A stretch of 64,000 nucleotides of DNA, taken from NCBI GenBank assembly GCA_944472135.2, contig OX235265.1:94892984-94956983 (forward strand), read 5' to 3'. Under the pieces are notes generated by a model that saw nothing but the letters and a program-made list of their open reading frames with translations, was not told the origin of the DNA and searched no databases. The stretch is from Trichobilharzia regenti (lineage: Eukaryota > Platyhelminthes > Trematoda > Strigeidida > Schistosomatidae). Positions 45,880-56,410 of this stretch are shown piece by piece. A program made the position numbers and the translations under genes. Numbering within the stretch: the stretch's first letter is position 1; each line of letters starts with the position of its first letter.

Positions 45880-46085
45880 GTAAGTCTGAGGTCAAATTTT
45901 GATCACATTTCAGGCAATTTTGTTTATCATATTTTGATGCCTATTTCATGACTTCTATGATTGAACAAAGAGTTTTAAAAACAAGAGATGTCCACTTTTT
46001 ATATACAAACCTTTCTTATTTTAATTTAGATTAATCTTCCTGAAGAAATTCGGACCAGGTTTTGCTAAATGAAATGTTGGAGTAA
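45880..46085 (+). repeat. PLE leader/terminal repeat with decayed hammerhead
   Basis: Colinear with the terminal repeat at 42.4-42.65 kb but in plus orientation: a TATA-like TTTTATATACAAACC near 45997, then CTGAAGA (46040-46046), a stem II of which only ATT/AAT still pairs, and GAAATGTTGG. It lies 65 bp upstream of the PLE coding frame below, which is consistent with a 5' leader. The hammerhead is probably inactive because stem II and stem III have decayed. Confidence 0.7.
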
Positions 46086-46150
46086 GACGTATCTGTACAG
46101 ATGACTGCCTACAAAATGAGTTAGGACACATCCGAAATACGCTGATCTAA

Positions 46151-46706
46151 GTGGGTTATCCTAGTAGATTTATAAAGCGACACAGGAATACCAAGTACAA
46201 TAAAGAGAAACTGACAACAGTTGAAAAGAAACAACTGTTCATGAAATCGCAATTTAATGGGGACGTGGCTAGTGAAGTCCTACATCTGAGATTATCGAGA
46301 GGGATAAAACGGACTTATACTGCAGCCACCTTTTGTTTGTCATCTTCTAGCCGACCAATTATGATTGCTCAAGTGAAAGACAAGCCACCTAGTTGCGTCA
46401 CTTGTAAATGTATCTATAAATTTAGTTGCTCCTGTGGAGAGAGCTATATTGGGCGAAAAACTGTACAGCTTAACAGACGCATTAATGAGCATCTTCTTTC
46501 ATAGTTCGGAAAAGTTCAAATGAAATCCATACGAAGTTCCATTTTGGCTCATTTGATTGATAGTGGTCACCAAGTGCAAAAAAATAGTACCTTTAAAGTT
46601 ATCTATCGCATTCCATGGAGCCTTTCAAACGGAATCAGAACCCGTCTTTTACACTTAGCCGAAGCTATGGGAATTCGAGAGAACAATCCTAGTCTTTGTA
46701 TATGAC
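46151..46706 (+). pseudogene. PLE endonuclease end, one stop
   Basis: Open from 46151 to a TAG at 46502-46504 and then on in the same frame to TGA after NNPSLCI. It carries SQFNGDVASEVLHLRLSR and RTYTAATF, the endonuclease CIYKFSCSCGESYIGRKT (about 46409-46462) and the tail SSILAHLIDSGHQ and LHLAEAMGIRENN. Unlike the 23.3- and 43-kb copies, the CIY tyrosine is present. The reverse transcriptase is missing, so this is a 3' part linked to a terminal-repeat-like leader. Confidence 0.8.
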
Positions 46707-46854
46707 AAAAGAAGTTTGTTTCACCTTTGTCCCCCACCATTCCTTATTTTCCATCTTCTTCGCATTTTTATGATATTTATTTAAAGTCTGATTATCTGTC
46801 CACTTCACCTTAAGTATTGCGCAGCTTTTAAGATATGACCTAAATGTTGGAATT

Positions 46855-47440
46855 GTTATTATTCCCTTGGGTTAAAAGTAGCACATAGGGCTTCAGCAAT
46901 ACATCTCCACTTTCTTGTATTCTCTGCTATCCTCTTCAGCTAGCTATCCCCATGACTGCCCATAATCTCTCATCTCCTCCTCCCTACACTATCCTCTCCA
47001 TGACACCGATGACTCACTTGTAGCTTTCCATTGGGATTCCACTCAAGCGGTGGCCAGCATTGCGTACGATGTCATTCAATAGCCTCCTCAACATAAGCTC
47101 GGTCCACCTTGATTTCCTCGTACATATTTGTTGAGAAAACGGCTCTTAGTTGATTTGTTCTTCCGCAGAGTTTCTTCTTGACAATTCTTTCTGGCCAAGT
47201 TGCTGGCCATTTGATATTCAGAATAGAGCCAGAGAATTGGGCAGCTGTTGATAAAATTTTTCACTGGCCTGTAGGAAATACTCTTTATGATATGCTGGCA
47301 AAGTTTCTTTCTTACCCACATAGAAGAACTGACTGAGTGATTGAGTTCACACTTTTGTTGAAAAAAACTCGAATCTTGTTCTTTATAGTGAGTCAGCGCA
47401 GAATATTTCTAAACTGGTTTCATGTTGATGATGTTACTTA
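46855..47440 (-). pseudogene. Decayed RTE copy, C-terminal part
   Basis: Begins at a 3' tail (plus TTATTATTCCCTTGGG, 46855-46870, then ACATAGGGCTTCAGC) and proceeds through blocks shared with the relics at 19.2 and 33.5 kb (ATTTGTTGAG, GATATTCAGA, AAACTGGTTTCATGTTGATG). No catalytic region is present. Confidence 0.65.
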
Positions 47441-47459
47441 ATTCAATTTCACTAAAAAA

Positions 47460-47675
47460 TGTGTCAGTGGCACAGCGGTTAGAACGCTCGCCTACCATGC
47501 ACATGGTCCGAGGTTGTTCGATTCCCGGCCACAGACGCATTCCTTTATCTTGTTAAGCCAGAAATAATGCTGGTAAGTAGGAGGCTAGCAACCCTATGCT
47601 GTAAAAAATAAACATTGCTACACAAACGTTAAGCCTCTAGCTTGAAGCCCTCTGTTCCACTGGGAACGTGAAGGA
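47460..47675 (+). mobile_element. SINE-2, best-preserved copy
   Basis: Box A TGGCACAGCGG (47468-47478), box B region with a 3-nt insertion (GGTTGTTCGATTCCC, near 47513), an RTE-leader-like block (GAGGCTAGCAACCCTATGCT, 47581-47600) and the RTE-like 3' end (GAAGCCCTCTGTTCCACTGG, 47644-47663). Confidence 0.85.
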
Positions 47676-48439
47676 CACTAAGATCTCACAGTTATAATTT
47701 CTACATATATCCACTTCTTACTCACCAACCAGTTATATTTTGGAACTATTCAGGCAAATCTTAATCACAGTTCACATGATGAATAAACAATCCTTATAAT
47801 ATAAATGTTTGCATTAAAAGGTAAAGATTAATAAAGTAAATGGATGATTAAAGCAGTTTACTCTTAAAGTAGAAAAATAAACTCCTTTTTTCATTCATAC
47901 AGACAGAAATTTTATCATTTGACAATATTCTTTAACATGTATATAATTAACACTTCCTGTAAAGCTTAGTAAAGGCTATTCCTCTAGTGTGTATAGTTGA
48001 AATATGTCAATGACACAATTACAAATAGGCATTACTACTGACCTTTATATGTCATTATCTATTAACTGTAAAAGAGGATTATATTTCTTTCTGATAAAGT
48101 AAAGAGAATCAAAGCTTTATCCACCACTTTATTTATCTCTTCCTTATTTCCAAGCAAATGCGTATTATCCTTAAAAATAAACTAGCTCTGAAGTAAAATG
48201 GAATGAAAATATCATCTATCTGTTATAAGGAAAAGCAAAGCAAACAAGCACGTGATAAGTCCTTTTTCTCATTCTGTCGTCTTCTTCTTCTTTTTTTAAA
48301 TGAGGTCACTTTTATAGGCCAAAAATATATTTGTAAACTATACGTTAACGAGATTACCTTTATCAGTTTTATTCAAAAGTTATGTAATGGGCAAAGTATA
48401 TCAGCCGTAAGGCACGTCAAGTTTACAAACGTATTCTGG
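47676..48439. other. No gene recognised
   Basis: AT-rich; open frames here have no motif. Confidence 0.35.
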
Positions 48440-48745
48440 AACATTCTCCAGCTTAGCTGGTGGATAGTGACTAGCAGGCGATAACGATTTGGCGTTTGAA
48501 ACTATGAGCACTGGATTCGAGCCTCGGTGGGGAATGAAGGTGAATCCAGTCAGCTAACGAGTCCCAAAGCAGGACGAAATGCGCGTTATCCTGGATTCCA
48601 CTATTAGTCTCCATCCATCAATGAATTTCGAACTGCATGTCCAGGCATACTCGAGACGTCTGCAGAGGAAGCCGACATGACAACCTGACACCGAGCACTT
48701 CGGTTCAATCAATAGACGGGAAAATTTGAAATTTCATTCTCCAAC
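48440..48745 (+). mobile_element. Smalpha-type unit, nearly complete
   Basis: Starts after a short minus piece (GTGGATAGTGACTAGCAGG), then the tRNA-like region with GGATTCGAGCC (box B, near 48512), the hammerhead (48543-48597) and the tail (GAAGCCGACATGACAACCTG, near 48670, to GACGGGAAAATTTGAAAT near 48728). Confidence 0.75.
48543..48597 (+). ncRNA. Smalpha hammerhead ribozyme, core mutated
   Basis: Stem I AATCCAG (48543-48549) pairs with CTGGATT (48591-48597). Stem II GTCC with GGAC (48561-48564, 48572-48575) is intact, followed by GAAATGCGC. The core reads CTAACGA instead of CTGANGA: the essential G5 is A. Four extra bases also sit between stem I and the core. Stems are conserved, activity is not expected. 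Confidence 0.8.
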
Positions 48746-48779
48746 TTGTTTAGCCAACCAGAGGAGAAGAGAAGAATAT

Positions 48780-48945
48780 CTGCAGTTCCATTCTAGAATA
48801 CCTTGTCATTTCCGGACATCGAGCATCCCTGCATGAATGGTTCACAGTGCTACACAGAGTCCCTTAATATCACACAAAAGGACTTCGGATACGCCATCTT
48901 TACATAGCTGAGGCATTAGCTATTTGGGATCTGAGGCATGTCAAA
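48780..48945 (+). pseudogene. PLE endonuclease C-terminal remnant
   Basis: Reading gives SSILEYLVISGHRASLHEWF, TVLHRVP and LRIRHLYIAEALAI, the family tail (compare SSILEHLVQTGHKAS). The variant LRTRHLYIAEALAK at 21.5 kb is its closest relative here. It is followed at once by an RTE 3' tail. Confidence 0.65.
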
Positions 48946-48990
48946 GCCCTATGCTGCAGTCGGAACTAAAGGGGATAATAATAATAATTC
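48946..48990 (+). mobile_element. RTE 3'-tail fragment
   Basis: AAGCCCTATGCTGCAGTCGG followed by AACTAAAGGGGATAATAATAA: the 3' tail of an RTE copy with its (AAT)n run. Confidence 0.6.
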
Positions 48991-49204
48991 AGCCATGAAA
49001 TTTACAACTGTAGTCGAAACCTGACAAACAATCTCCATTCTGGACATTAGACTTAAAAAGAAGACTTATGGTGTGGTGAAGGGATACAGAGAGTGTATTT
49101 CAACGGAATATTGCAGTCACATATTCACACAGTTCTATACTAAAATAGCAGGAGAAGAATAAATGTTTTTGAACATTGTGCTGTTGCAGACCTTTAACAC
49201 TAAC

Positions 49205-49590
49205 TGTCTTCGCCCCATACTGAAGATCAGATGGCCGGGCCGGAAAGAATCACCAACAAGAAACTATGGGAACAAACAAAACAAGAACTAATCGCTCAAC
49301 AAATATGCAGGAGAAATAGGAGATGGATTGGACACTCGCTGAGGAGGTCGCTTGGTGACATCGCGCGTCAGGCCATTGCTCGAGTGGAACCCGAAAGGGA
49401 AGCAACCTGTGGGACGTTCAAGGGTGAGTGACATGGAGAAGATCGTGTGAAGATGAGTTGAAACAGTATGAACTAACATCAACGGATGCAGGTGGAAACT
49501 ACAGCAGATGACAGAAGCAAGGCGAGACGCGCAGTTGAAGCCCTATGTTCTACTAGGAACCTAAGGGAGCAATAATAATTAATAATAATA
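49205..49590 (+). pseudogene. RTE 3' fragment, C-terminal region
   Basis: Fairly well preserved: 49231-49431 reads RITNKKLWEQTKQELIAQQI and RRNRRWIGHSLRRSLGDIAR, matching ISNRDLWERTNQEPIVKQI and RKKWRWIGHTLRKPSSDITR of the intact copy. It ends at GAAGCCCTATGTTCTACTAG with an (AAT)n tail (49529-49590). A frameshift after residue 66 breaks the remainder. Confidence 0.8.
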
Positions 49591-49714
49591 ACATTGTGCT
49601 TGATGTCGTATATTGTTAACCAAAATCATACGCTCAAAGATTGGTTAAAGAATTTAAACTGTATAGACATAACTAGATGTTTGATCACTTGAAAATATAC
49701 TTTGGCTTCGGTGT

Positions 49715-50230
49715 CTCGCCTCCTGCTGTTACAATGGGACTTTGAACAGCTCCGTATATACAAAGCCTATCTGGAATGGCCAATTGACAGGCTTCTAAAG
49801 TTAGGTACACCCATCAATTGTAAGCGGAACGTGATAATGCCTCTTGCAAGTAAGATCCGAAGAACCTACAACCCTGAGTCTGTAGGTGAAGATATCACTC
49901 TTTTGAGAAAGACACTATGCGAGAATGGCTACCTCCAACGTTTTTATAGATAAAGATATAAAGACCGAAACCAACAAAGGACATCCCATTTCCGCGCCGA
50001 AGAAGATCCTGTACATGAATGTGATATTCAAATGCCACCTTCTGACCAATACCCTGAATAAGAGAATATCTAACGATTTGAAAAGAACATTATTTGCCAA
50101 AACATTACCATTTGCTGTCTCTTGCCACCCAATCTTCTTCAACAACTCCAAGAGTAAACTATCGCATTCGACCACTTCTATGTGTTTTCAAATCTTTAAA
50201 TATTCCCATTTATAATATTAGAACAAGACA
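49715..50230 (+). pseudogene. PLE reverse-transcriptase end, frameshifted
   Basis: 49720-49952 reads IRRTYNPESVGEDITLLRKT and LCENGYLQRF, the thumb region just before the endonuclease (family LIENGYPEKFI). A frameshift near 49930 leads to 49925-50215 (SAPKKILYMNVIFKCHLLTN, LKRTLFAKTLPF), the equivalent of VNKKPVYIRLQFMGD and VQRTFNADEL at 59.9 kb. The endonuclease continues only after the palindrome. Confidence 0.75.
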
Positions 50231-50234
50231 TATA

Positions 50235-50364
50235 AGCGAACAATATTGTTTTCAATTAGATCTTCTTCAGGCTTTACTCTAATTTACATAGACTTATATA
50301 TATAAGTCTATGTAAATTAGAGTAAAGCCTGAAGAAGATCTAATTGAAAACAATATTGTTCGCT
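50235..50364. repeat. 130-bp perfect palindrome inside a PLE
   Basis: 50235-50299 and 50300-50364 are exact reverse complements with no spacer (centre in CTTATATATATAAG). Each arm carries the segment with AGTAAAGCCTGAAGAAGATC. Such a sequence can form a cruciform or long hairpin. It lies between the reverse-transcriptase and endonuclease remnants of a PLE. Confidence 0.95.
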
Positions 50365-50370
50365 ATACTT
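50320..50370 (+). ncRNA. Hammerhead-like ribozyme in the palindrome
   Basis: Core CTGAAGA (50329-50335), weak stem II (GAT with ATT, extra A before it), GAA (50346-50348), stem III AACAATATTGTT (50349-50360, a perfect loop-less palindrome) and cleavage after TTC at 50361. Stem I: GAGTAAAGC pairs with GCTATACTT except one A-A mismatch and one G-T pair. The right side of stem I lies outside the palindrome, so only the plus copy has full stem I. The short stem II lowers confidence. Confidence 0.6.
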
Positions 50371-50470
50371 CTATGTGTATCTACCAATTGACTTGCTCAT
50401 ATGGAGTGAGACATATAGGTCGTTTGATGCGTGTTTTATCAACAGGGGTGTTATGTACTGGTCGAGAATT
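50365..50470 (+). pseudogene. PLE endonuclease remnant after the palindrome
   Basis: Reads MCIYQLTCSYGVRHIGRLMR: the CIY motif, one of the cysteines changed to Tyr, and YIG changed to HIG. Its frame does not continue from the segment before the palindrome without a shift. Confidence 0.7.
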
Positions 50471-52182
50471 TAATAGTCCTGACGCAAGGAAGACGGAAAT
50501 CAGAAGACCACTAGGTTTGCGATGATACTTCTATTTTCCAAACACAAGGAGAATCAAAATGTCACACAAGAGTGTGAGAGCAAAATATATATGAATGTCC
50601 GAACAAGTGTGTGAACACAAGGTGAGAGCGAATATTCGAAATGAACAAATCAATAGACAGTCTTAACATGATTGGCTAATTATAATGTAATATCGATCCA
50701 TATATACATAGCAAAATATATCAGACTGTCAAACAAACACACATATTATATATAAGGGGAATATACATTGTTAAAGAAGACAGGTTCATCAAAGTGAAAT
50801 GGTCACAGACTAAGAGAGCAAACAGAAAGAGAGACCACCATACATATATATATGTTTATATATATATATATATATATATATTATGGATACATATCAAGGG
50901 GTCAATTAACACTATTCTGATAGGCTAAGAAGGAACATCAATACTGTCAAGTCTTTGGACTTTTTACCACTGATGAATTGAATTGATTACAAAAATCCAG
51001 GCCTAAGCTTTCTTATCGATTGCCTCTAACAATCTAACATGAAGTTTATATATTCAAACTTTTCTAAATAATCCAAAAGATATCATCTTGTTAATTTTAG
51101 TTGTTTCTCTTAAAAATGATTCGGTTGAAAGATACTTCCCTATGATTAGCTGATTTGTTGCGATCAAGATAAGTAGAATATCGAATAATATTCAAAATTC
51201 ATTTTTGAGACCTTCCTTTGCGTATGATAAAAGTGAATTTATGCAAAGTCTCTTAGATGAGAAATATATCTCATTGCAATAAGTCCCCTAAATACCTGTT
51301 CATAAGTCAATCATTGTTGGTGATGTTAATAGAAAGGCAGATTTGTCCTCCTTTTGTCATGAGTATTTTAGCAGAGCAAAAAGGCCTGCTTGTACAACAA
51401 ATACGCTTATATGCCAATGGAGGCATAGATCTTCTAACACACCACGCTTAGAAAACAAATCACAGGAACAATTTGATCGTAAAAATTATACAGTATATTT
51501 TGGTATCAGAAAAGTGGGAGCAGTCATGTCTGCTTAGCTTACAAGAATGTGTGCATTTACAACCGGATTTAACAGGGTGGTGTAAGTACCGTTGTCAACC
51601 TCTAGATAGTCTTTAATGTTAACGCTTACTAAACTTGTTTTCCTCGGGTAATCGTGATCAGTACTCTACGTGATTTGTAAGTACCTACAAACGAACTCAA
51701 AGTAAACAGACTATTGGCTGAGTAGTGTGCACGGGTGATTAAATGTCCAATTTAATAAATAATAATACAGTACAACTTATCTGTAAACTGGTTGGGGTAG
51801 GAAGCTCTAAAGTGGGCTTATTGGTAGTAAAATGAAGAAGCAAGCCAGGCCGGAAGAACAGTAAAAACGGGGTGACATATTACATCAACGCATTAAAACA
51901 AAAGTGCACACAAAATAGCGTCAATACTGGACTATGTACCTTGCAGCCTAACCAGCTGACTTGAAGGTCAGTAAAGGTGGGTGTCCAATGGGAATGAAGC
52001 TACAAACTGATAATTTCCCAACAGCTATTTACCACCACAGTATTCATAATTGCAGCGATCTGTTACCGTAAAAATGAGATCATTCGAAACCTTTGGGACA
52101 CAAGCCATGATGGTTAGTAGAAACAAAAAGCGATAAGAGAAGACCTGAAAGATTTTTGAAAAAATATCCCTCTCAATTATCA
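50471..52182. other. No gene recognised; (TA)n run
   Basis: A (TA)n run at 50842-50882. Short frames at 51257-51537 have no recognised domain. The rest is unassigned. Confidence 0.4.
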
Positions 52183-52301
52183 CATCTGATATCTATGGTC
52201 GGCCTGCAAAATTTGGGCTACCGATATCCATGCTGAAAATTCCATACTTGTACCAAAAATACAGTGTGGAATCAAGCTGTAAATCAAAAAAAAAAAAATA
52301 A
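52183..52301 (+). mobile_element. SINE-1, 5'-truncated
   Basis: Lacks the tRNA head and starts in the body (TGATATCTATGGTCGGCCTG). The LINE-like tail GCTGAAAATTCCATACTTGT (52232-52251) and A-rich end are intact. Confidence 0.85.
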
Positions 52302-53514
52302 AATTACGCACGGCTTATATATTCATATACATACCACACATTTCACTAATATTTATGAGTGTGTGTGTTGTGTAACTCTAATTTTTCAAGCCACTTAGGT
52401 TTTTCCCTCTAATTTCAACTTAATAGAAATAAAATTCCCTATAATTGTCTCTTCTACCTTTCTTTCTCTCCATCTGCCCATTTTTTCTGCATCCTCTTAT
52501 GTTTAAACGTTAACTTGTCTACACGTATCCACTTGACAGAATCTGCAATTCATCGTCAATTATAGTACAACTACTCAACCTGTTTTATTTTACGGCATCT
52601 AACTCTTTTAGGCTTTTTTTTACATTTTTTACAAGTTTTTAGAAAAAATTAATTCCATAAAACTTTCTTTCTTTTTTTCCCCCGTTATCTTGGTTATTAA
52701 CTTTATGAGTAGCTTTCACTTTGTGAAAAAAAAGATGTTAAATTATCCATTGACATAAACTTCTAGGCGTAGATGTAATTTTCAAAGCATATATAAAGGG
52801 TAAACCTGTTGATGAAGACTTATTTGATCAAGAAAAAAAAATATTAATAATTTCGCTCAACTAATCTTTTATCTCTTCAAGCATACTGATGAGATTTTTT
52901 ACACTTGAACGAATATTATTACCATTCTCCTAATTTGGGATAAGCATAGCTAATGTGATAGAGTTATGTCCATCTCGAGTGTTAAGATCTGTTAAAAGGG
53001 TAGAAAGACAGATGAAATCCAAAAAAAACTGGGCGGGTTTTCATCTGCTTTCGTTGAGTAATTCCACTATGGATTCTGAGAATGAACGTGTTACTTGGAC
53101 CGTTTTTTTATTAATTGGGAAAATAATGACATCAAGAAAAAAAAATCGAATAGGGTTTTTGACTAGTGATCACTTAAGTGGAACGTATCGGAAAAAATAA
53201 TGTGAAAGTGGGCTGAGATGAAATGAAATTTGCTCAGTTTTTAAGTTTTTAGGCTTTCTAGTCGATTAAGACCTGACACCTGCCATCAAAATCTATTTGT
53301 AGCATTGAGTTGTAAGGCAGTGTCGTGGCAAAAAACTGTGATGACTACATTGTGAACCGATCAGTAGATTTTGACCGACATATTAGGGATCAGGCAATGA
53401 AATCCGTTGACATCAGTCAACTCTTCTGTTTTCAGTAGATGATCCAGATGTCATATTTAATTTTCAATTGCTAATTTGCAGAGATTTGGCTGATCTTAAG
53501 TTTGATCACTAAGA
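52302..53514. other. No gene recognised
   Basis: AT-rich. No motif in the open frame at 52955-53200. Confidence 0.35.
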
Positions 53515-53900
53515 AACTGAGTTAAAATATCATTAAAAACCAGGGAATGCTGAACAGCTGTTTCATCCCGGCTCAGGACACTTCAACAGTCATAACATCG
53601 CCTGGGATCGAGATCAGAAACGTCAATAAAAATTGACCACAAAATGAAGTTGCATGAAAACCGTCGGAGTGGGACCCGTACCCAGCGCAGTCCACCAAGC
53701 ACAGTGTCGGACTGTTTATAAATTGATGGACCACTGAATTCCCTCTTAGTGGTTGAATGATGAACCCATAACCTGAAGCTTTTATGTTTGACCCCTATAG
53801 ATCTCATAGGTATTTACCACTGAAGAGTCCCATGTTAAAACGAAACATTCCATCAGTTCCCCTTAGTTTTCAATGATCCTCTGAGTGGAGTCAGTTAGTT
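53515..53900. mobile_element. SINE-3 mosaic (minus part, then plus part)
   Basis: 53520-53600 is the minus hammerhead-like part (plus CAGCTGTTTCATCC, 53555-53568, then CTTCAACAG). 53750-53890 is a plus part with ACTGAAGAGTCCCATG and AAAACGAAACATTCC. The cores differ from the family and are probably dead. Confidence 0.55.
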
Positions 53901-54189
53901 GTCAAACATGATATCATGTTTAAGTCAGATCAGATAAATAGTTCAGAAATACGGAGCTTAGACCCCACTATGTTGTTGTTTGGCTGTTCACAGAAATTGT
54001 TTATCCTGTTGCCACAATATCTACTGATGTTATCTACAAGAGTCAGGTGGCTTTATGCAACTGTTTACAATCTTACCACGAGATTACAGTAGTGTTGCAC
54101 TTTTGGTTACCTCTTAGTTTTGATCACAAAATCAATAAATGTGACGGTGTAGGAGGGTTCTTTCATCGCCGTTAGTTGGCTAATGTAAG
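53901..54189. other. No gene recognised
   Basis: AT-rich spacer. Confidence 0.3.
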
Positions 54190-54330
54190 CAGATATTTCC
54201 GAAAAACTGCAATGAAATGAAACGCAAATAAATTTCCCTCTGAATTCGCAATGACGTTTCAGACTTTCTTCAGCGTCTGCGTATAACTTTCATGGAATAT
54301 TGACGTGTGTCGACTTTCGTACCAAGCAAA
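54190..54330 (-). repeat. PLE terminal-repeat remnant with hammerhead-like core
   Basis: Minus strand (plus 54240-54285): CTGAAGA, a very short AAGTCT segment, then GAAACGTC, in which ACGT is a minimal self-complementary stem III and GTC the cleavage triplet. Core and cleavage motifs are right, but stem I and stem II are not convincing. Confidence 0.45.
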
Positions 54331-54690
54331 GTATTTACTCATTATGGGAGATAATCTGTAATGTAGCGGTCAAACACGGTTATAGCAAAACCTGTTGAAG
54401 GACTTTAACAGGTAACAAAAGGCTGGTTTGGTGGTGGCTTTTCGTTCTATATGAACTACGTCAGCCTGAAGTGCCTGATTCTCAGGAAGTATACCTGCTG
54501 AATTTGCAAAGCGGAATCTATCACTTCAGAGGCTAACTCACTTACTAACGTAGGGCAAAAGTTACGTTCAGGAGTTACGCCGAACCAAGACCAGACATGA
54601 TCTACTTTTATCCAACAAGCTGTGCAAGAATAATATTCAGAAATGTAAAAAGTGGTACAAATAATCGACAGTAAAGAGGTAGCCTGATAA

Positions 54691-54795
54691 GGAGATGAAA
54701 GCGTATGGGCAGTTATCCAGTCAGCTTGAAAACACGACAGAGAAAAGTCTGAAAGGAAGATGTTCCATTTGGAGCCCAAGAAAATAATCGTAATA
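54691..54795 (+). pseudogene. RTE 3'-end fragment
   Basis: ATGAAAGCGTATGGGCAG (54696-54713) corresponds to the MKACGQTW region of the intact copy, and TTTGGAGCCCAAGAAAATAA (54769-54788) to the RTE tail. Strongly decayed. Confidence 0.5.
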
Positions 54796-54804
54796 GAAAG
54801 AGGC

Positions 54805-54960
54805 TTAGTATAACCTCGCCTTTTTTTGTTACCTGATCGCGAGTTTTCTAGCTGGTTTCAGGCCAGGGAAATGAGGGAGGGTTGGTCATGGGGCTAGCTA
54901 CCCAACATCTGAAAACCCATCAAACTGCTACGTGAACTTCTATGCACAAGAAGCTTAGCA
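54805..54960 (+). repeat. Possible RTE-leader/SINE-2-like fragment
   Basis: GAGGGAGGGTTGGTCATGGG and GCTAGCTACCC (54870-54903) resemble the GGTTGGGCGTGAGGCTAGCAACCC-type block of SINE-2/RTE leaders, with gaps. Confidence 0.35.
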
Positions 54961-55284
54961 TATTTGTTTGAAAGTCATCACTTACCCAACTTTTTAGTTT
55001 TCGCTGTGAAATTGAATTCATTTTTGTGATCTAAACGGAACAAATAACAAAATCAACATTTAAAAAAATGAAACTTTTCAGCATGAATACTGCTCAAACG
55101 GTAGTACACTATAGTATTTAGTGACAGATCATATACTTAGGGAATATAATGTCCATTTTCAAGAAAATTTATAAACGTTACATTGAAATCTCCATTTGCA
55201 TCTATTCTTCTTACTGTGCTTTTGTTTCTGTCTTCCAGTCGTGTTTTCTCTGTACCGTTTCACAATGACACCTCATTTCTTCTC

Positions 55285-55810
55285 TTTACAACTTAATACC
55301 CGCGGACCAAAAGATTTAAAAGAAGATAAAATCAATACCATTCGCAAAATAAATTGCATTAACTGCGACAACACTAGCCAAAGTCGGCGTCTCCTTCAAG
55401 TTTGAATTCAAAGCCATAAATTATCTGTGAAAAGACAAGATGTGTATTCTTTCATATCGATGAATGTGTAGACAATTACAGACACCAATATGAATGGGAG
55501 AATGTGGAAATTTAAAGCAGAGGAAACGACAAAACTATCAGGGGATTTCTGGAAGCCTAGTAGTCAAGTGAATCAGCGCTTACCAAACACATCAATATAG
55601 ATCAAATTTAACAAACAATAAGAAATTACATCACACGACAAGTCAATAAAGATGATTACAGTAAATTAACAACCAATCACGATAAGGTGCATCATTCATG
55701 GATAATTCAAACAAGTTCACTTTACAATAAAATCTGCGCTAAAGAGGCAGTCTAGGGAGACAAAGAATGTTTTGCAATTAGGATCAACCATCTCAGAGGA
55801 CACAACCAAA
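55285..55810 (+). pseudogene. PLE endonuclease remnant, same subfamily as 12.3-13.6 kb
   Basis: Reads NTRGPKDLKEDKINTIRKIN and CINCDN (start of the endonuclease), then RRLLQ, KLSVKRQD and, in another frame, the part around NVEILN-RGN. Nucleotides parallel 13200-13620 (ATGAATGTGTAGACAATTAC against GTGCATGTGAATAATTATGG; GGATTTCTGGAAGCCT). Stops and frameshifts are frequent. Confidence 0.65.
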
Positions 55811-55924
55811 TCAAAACTCTCACCTGTAATGAATAATCTTGCTGAAGATATCACTCACACAATATGCTACTCATAAAATCGTGTTAGTATTACACACAAC
55901 CCTACTATTCAACACATTTTCAAG

Positions 55925-56165
55925 TAATGGTTTTGTAGGGATTTTGTTTGATTGCAAGGAGGATTTTATCATGAGAACCATTGGAAAACCATCTGGGATT
56001 ACTGGACAGCTTTTTCATCCTGGTTTGAGACTCTTCGTCAGTGTGCACCTTCTGGGGTCCGAACACAGGACTTTCTGGTCACAAGGCGAGCTCGTAGACC
56101 ATTGAGCCACTGGGACCCGATCCAATGGCCAGTTCATGAATTCCAACTTCTGCTAATTCACGACA
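55925..56165 (-). mobile_element. SINE-3, minus copy with best-preserved core
   Basis: On the minus strand the head is near plus 56100-56160 (CCACTGGGACCCGATCCAAT on plus), then the hammerhead-like core: CTGACGA (plus 56035-56041), three extra bases AGA, GTCT, GGAT, GAA (plus 56014-56016), AAAGCTGT and GTC (plus 56005-56007). Core, GAA and cleavage triplet are intact, but the 3-nt insert and the altered stem II argue against activity. Confidence 0.7.
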
Positions 56166-56309
56166 TAGTGTGACCATTTCACAATGTCTTCTTCGATGAA
56201 TTACTGCTTCATCTTCAACCTCCTGTACCCCGCTTGTTACGGTTTCCCACTATAAACTCAGGTTAACTGCCTGAATATGGCCATTCGCTATTACGCATCA
56301 GATTAATTT

Positions 56310-56410
56310 TCAATTTTAGGACGAAACAACTGTCCGATACTCCCAGCTGGTTTTCCAACGGTTTTCTTAGTAACGTCGGCTCATGATGAAGTCCTCCATG
56401 TATTCAACTT
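56310..56410 (+). mobile_element. SINE-3, 3' half
   Basis: Plus strand AGGACGAAACAACTGTCCGA (56318-56337) and the family 3' end with CGGCTCATGATGAAGTCC. It lacks the head and the CTGATGA part. Confidence 0.7.

Noticed and set aside
48203..48484. 93-residue open frame
   Set aside because: AT-rich and runs into a Smalpha unit; no motif.
53583..53807. 74-residue minus-strand frame
   Set aside because: Made of SINE-3 sequence.
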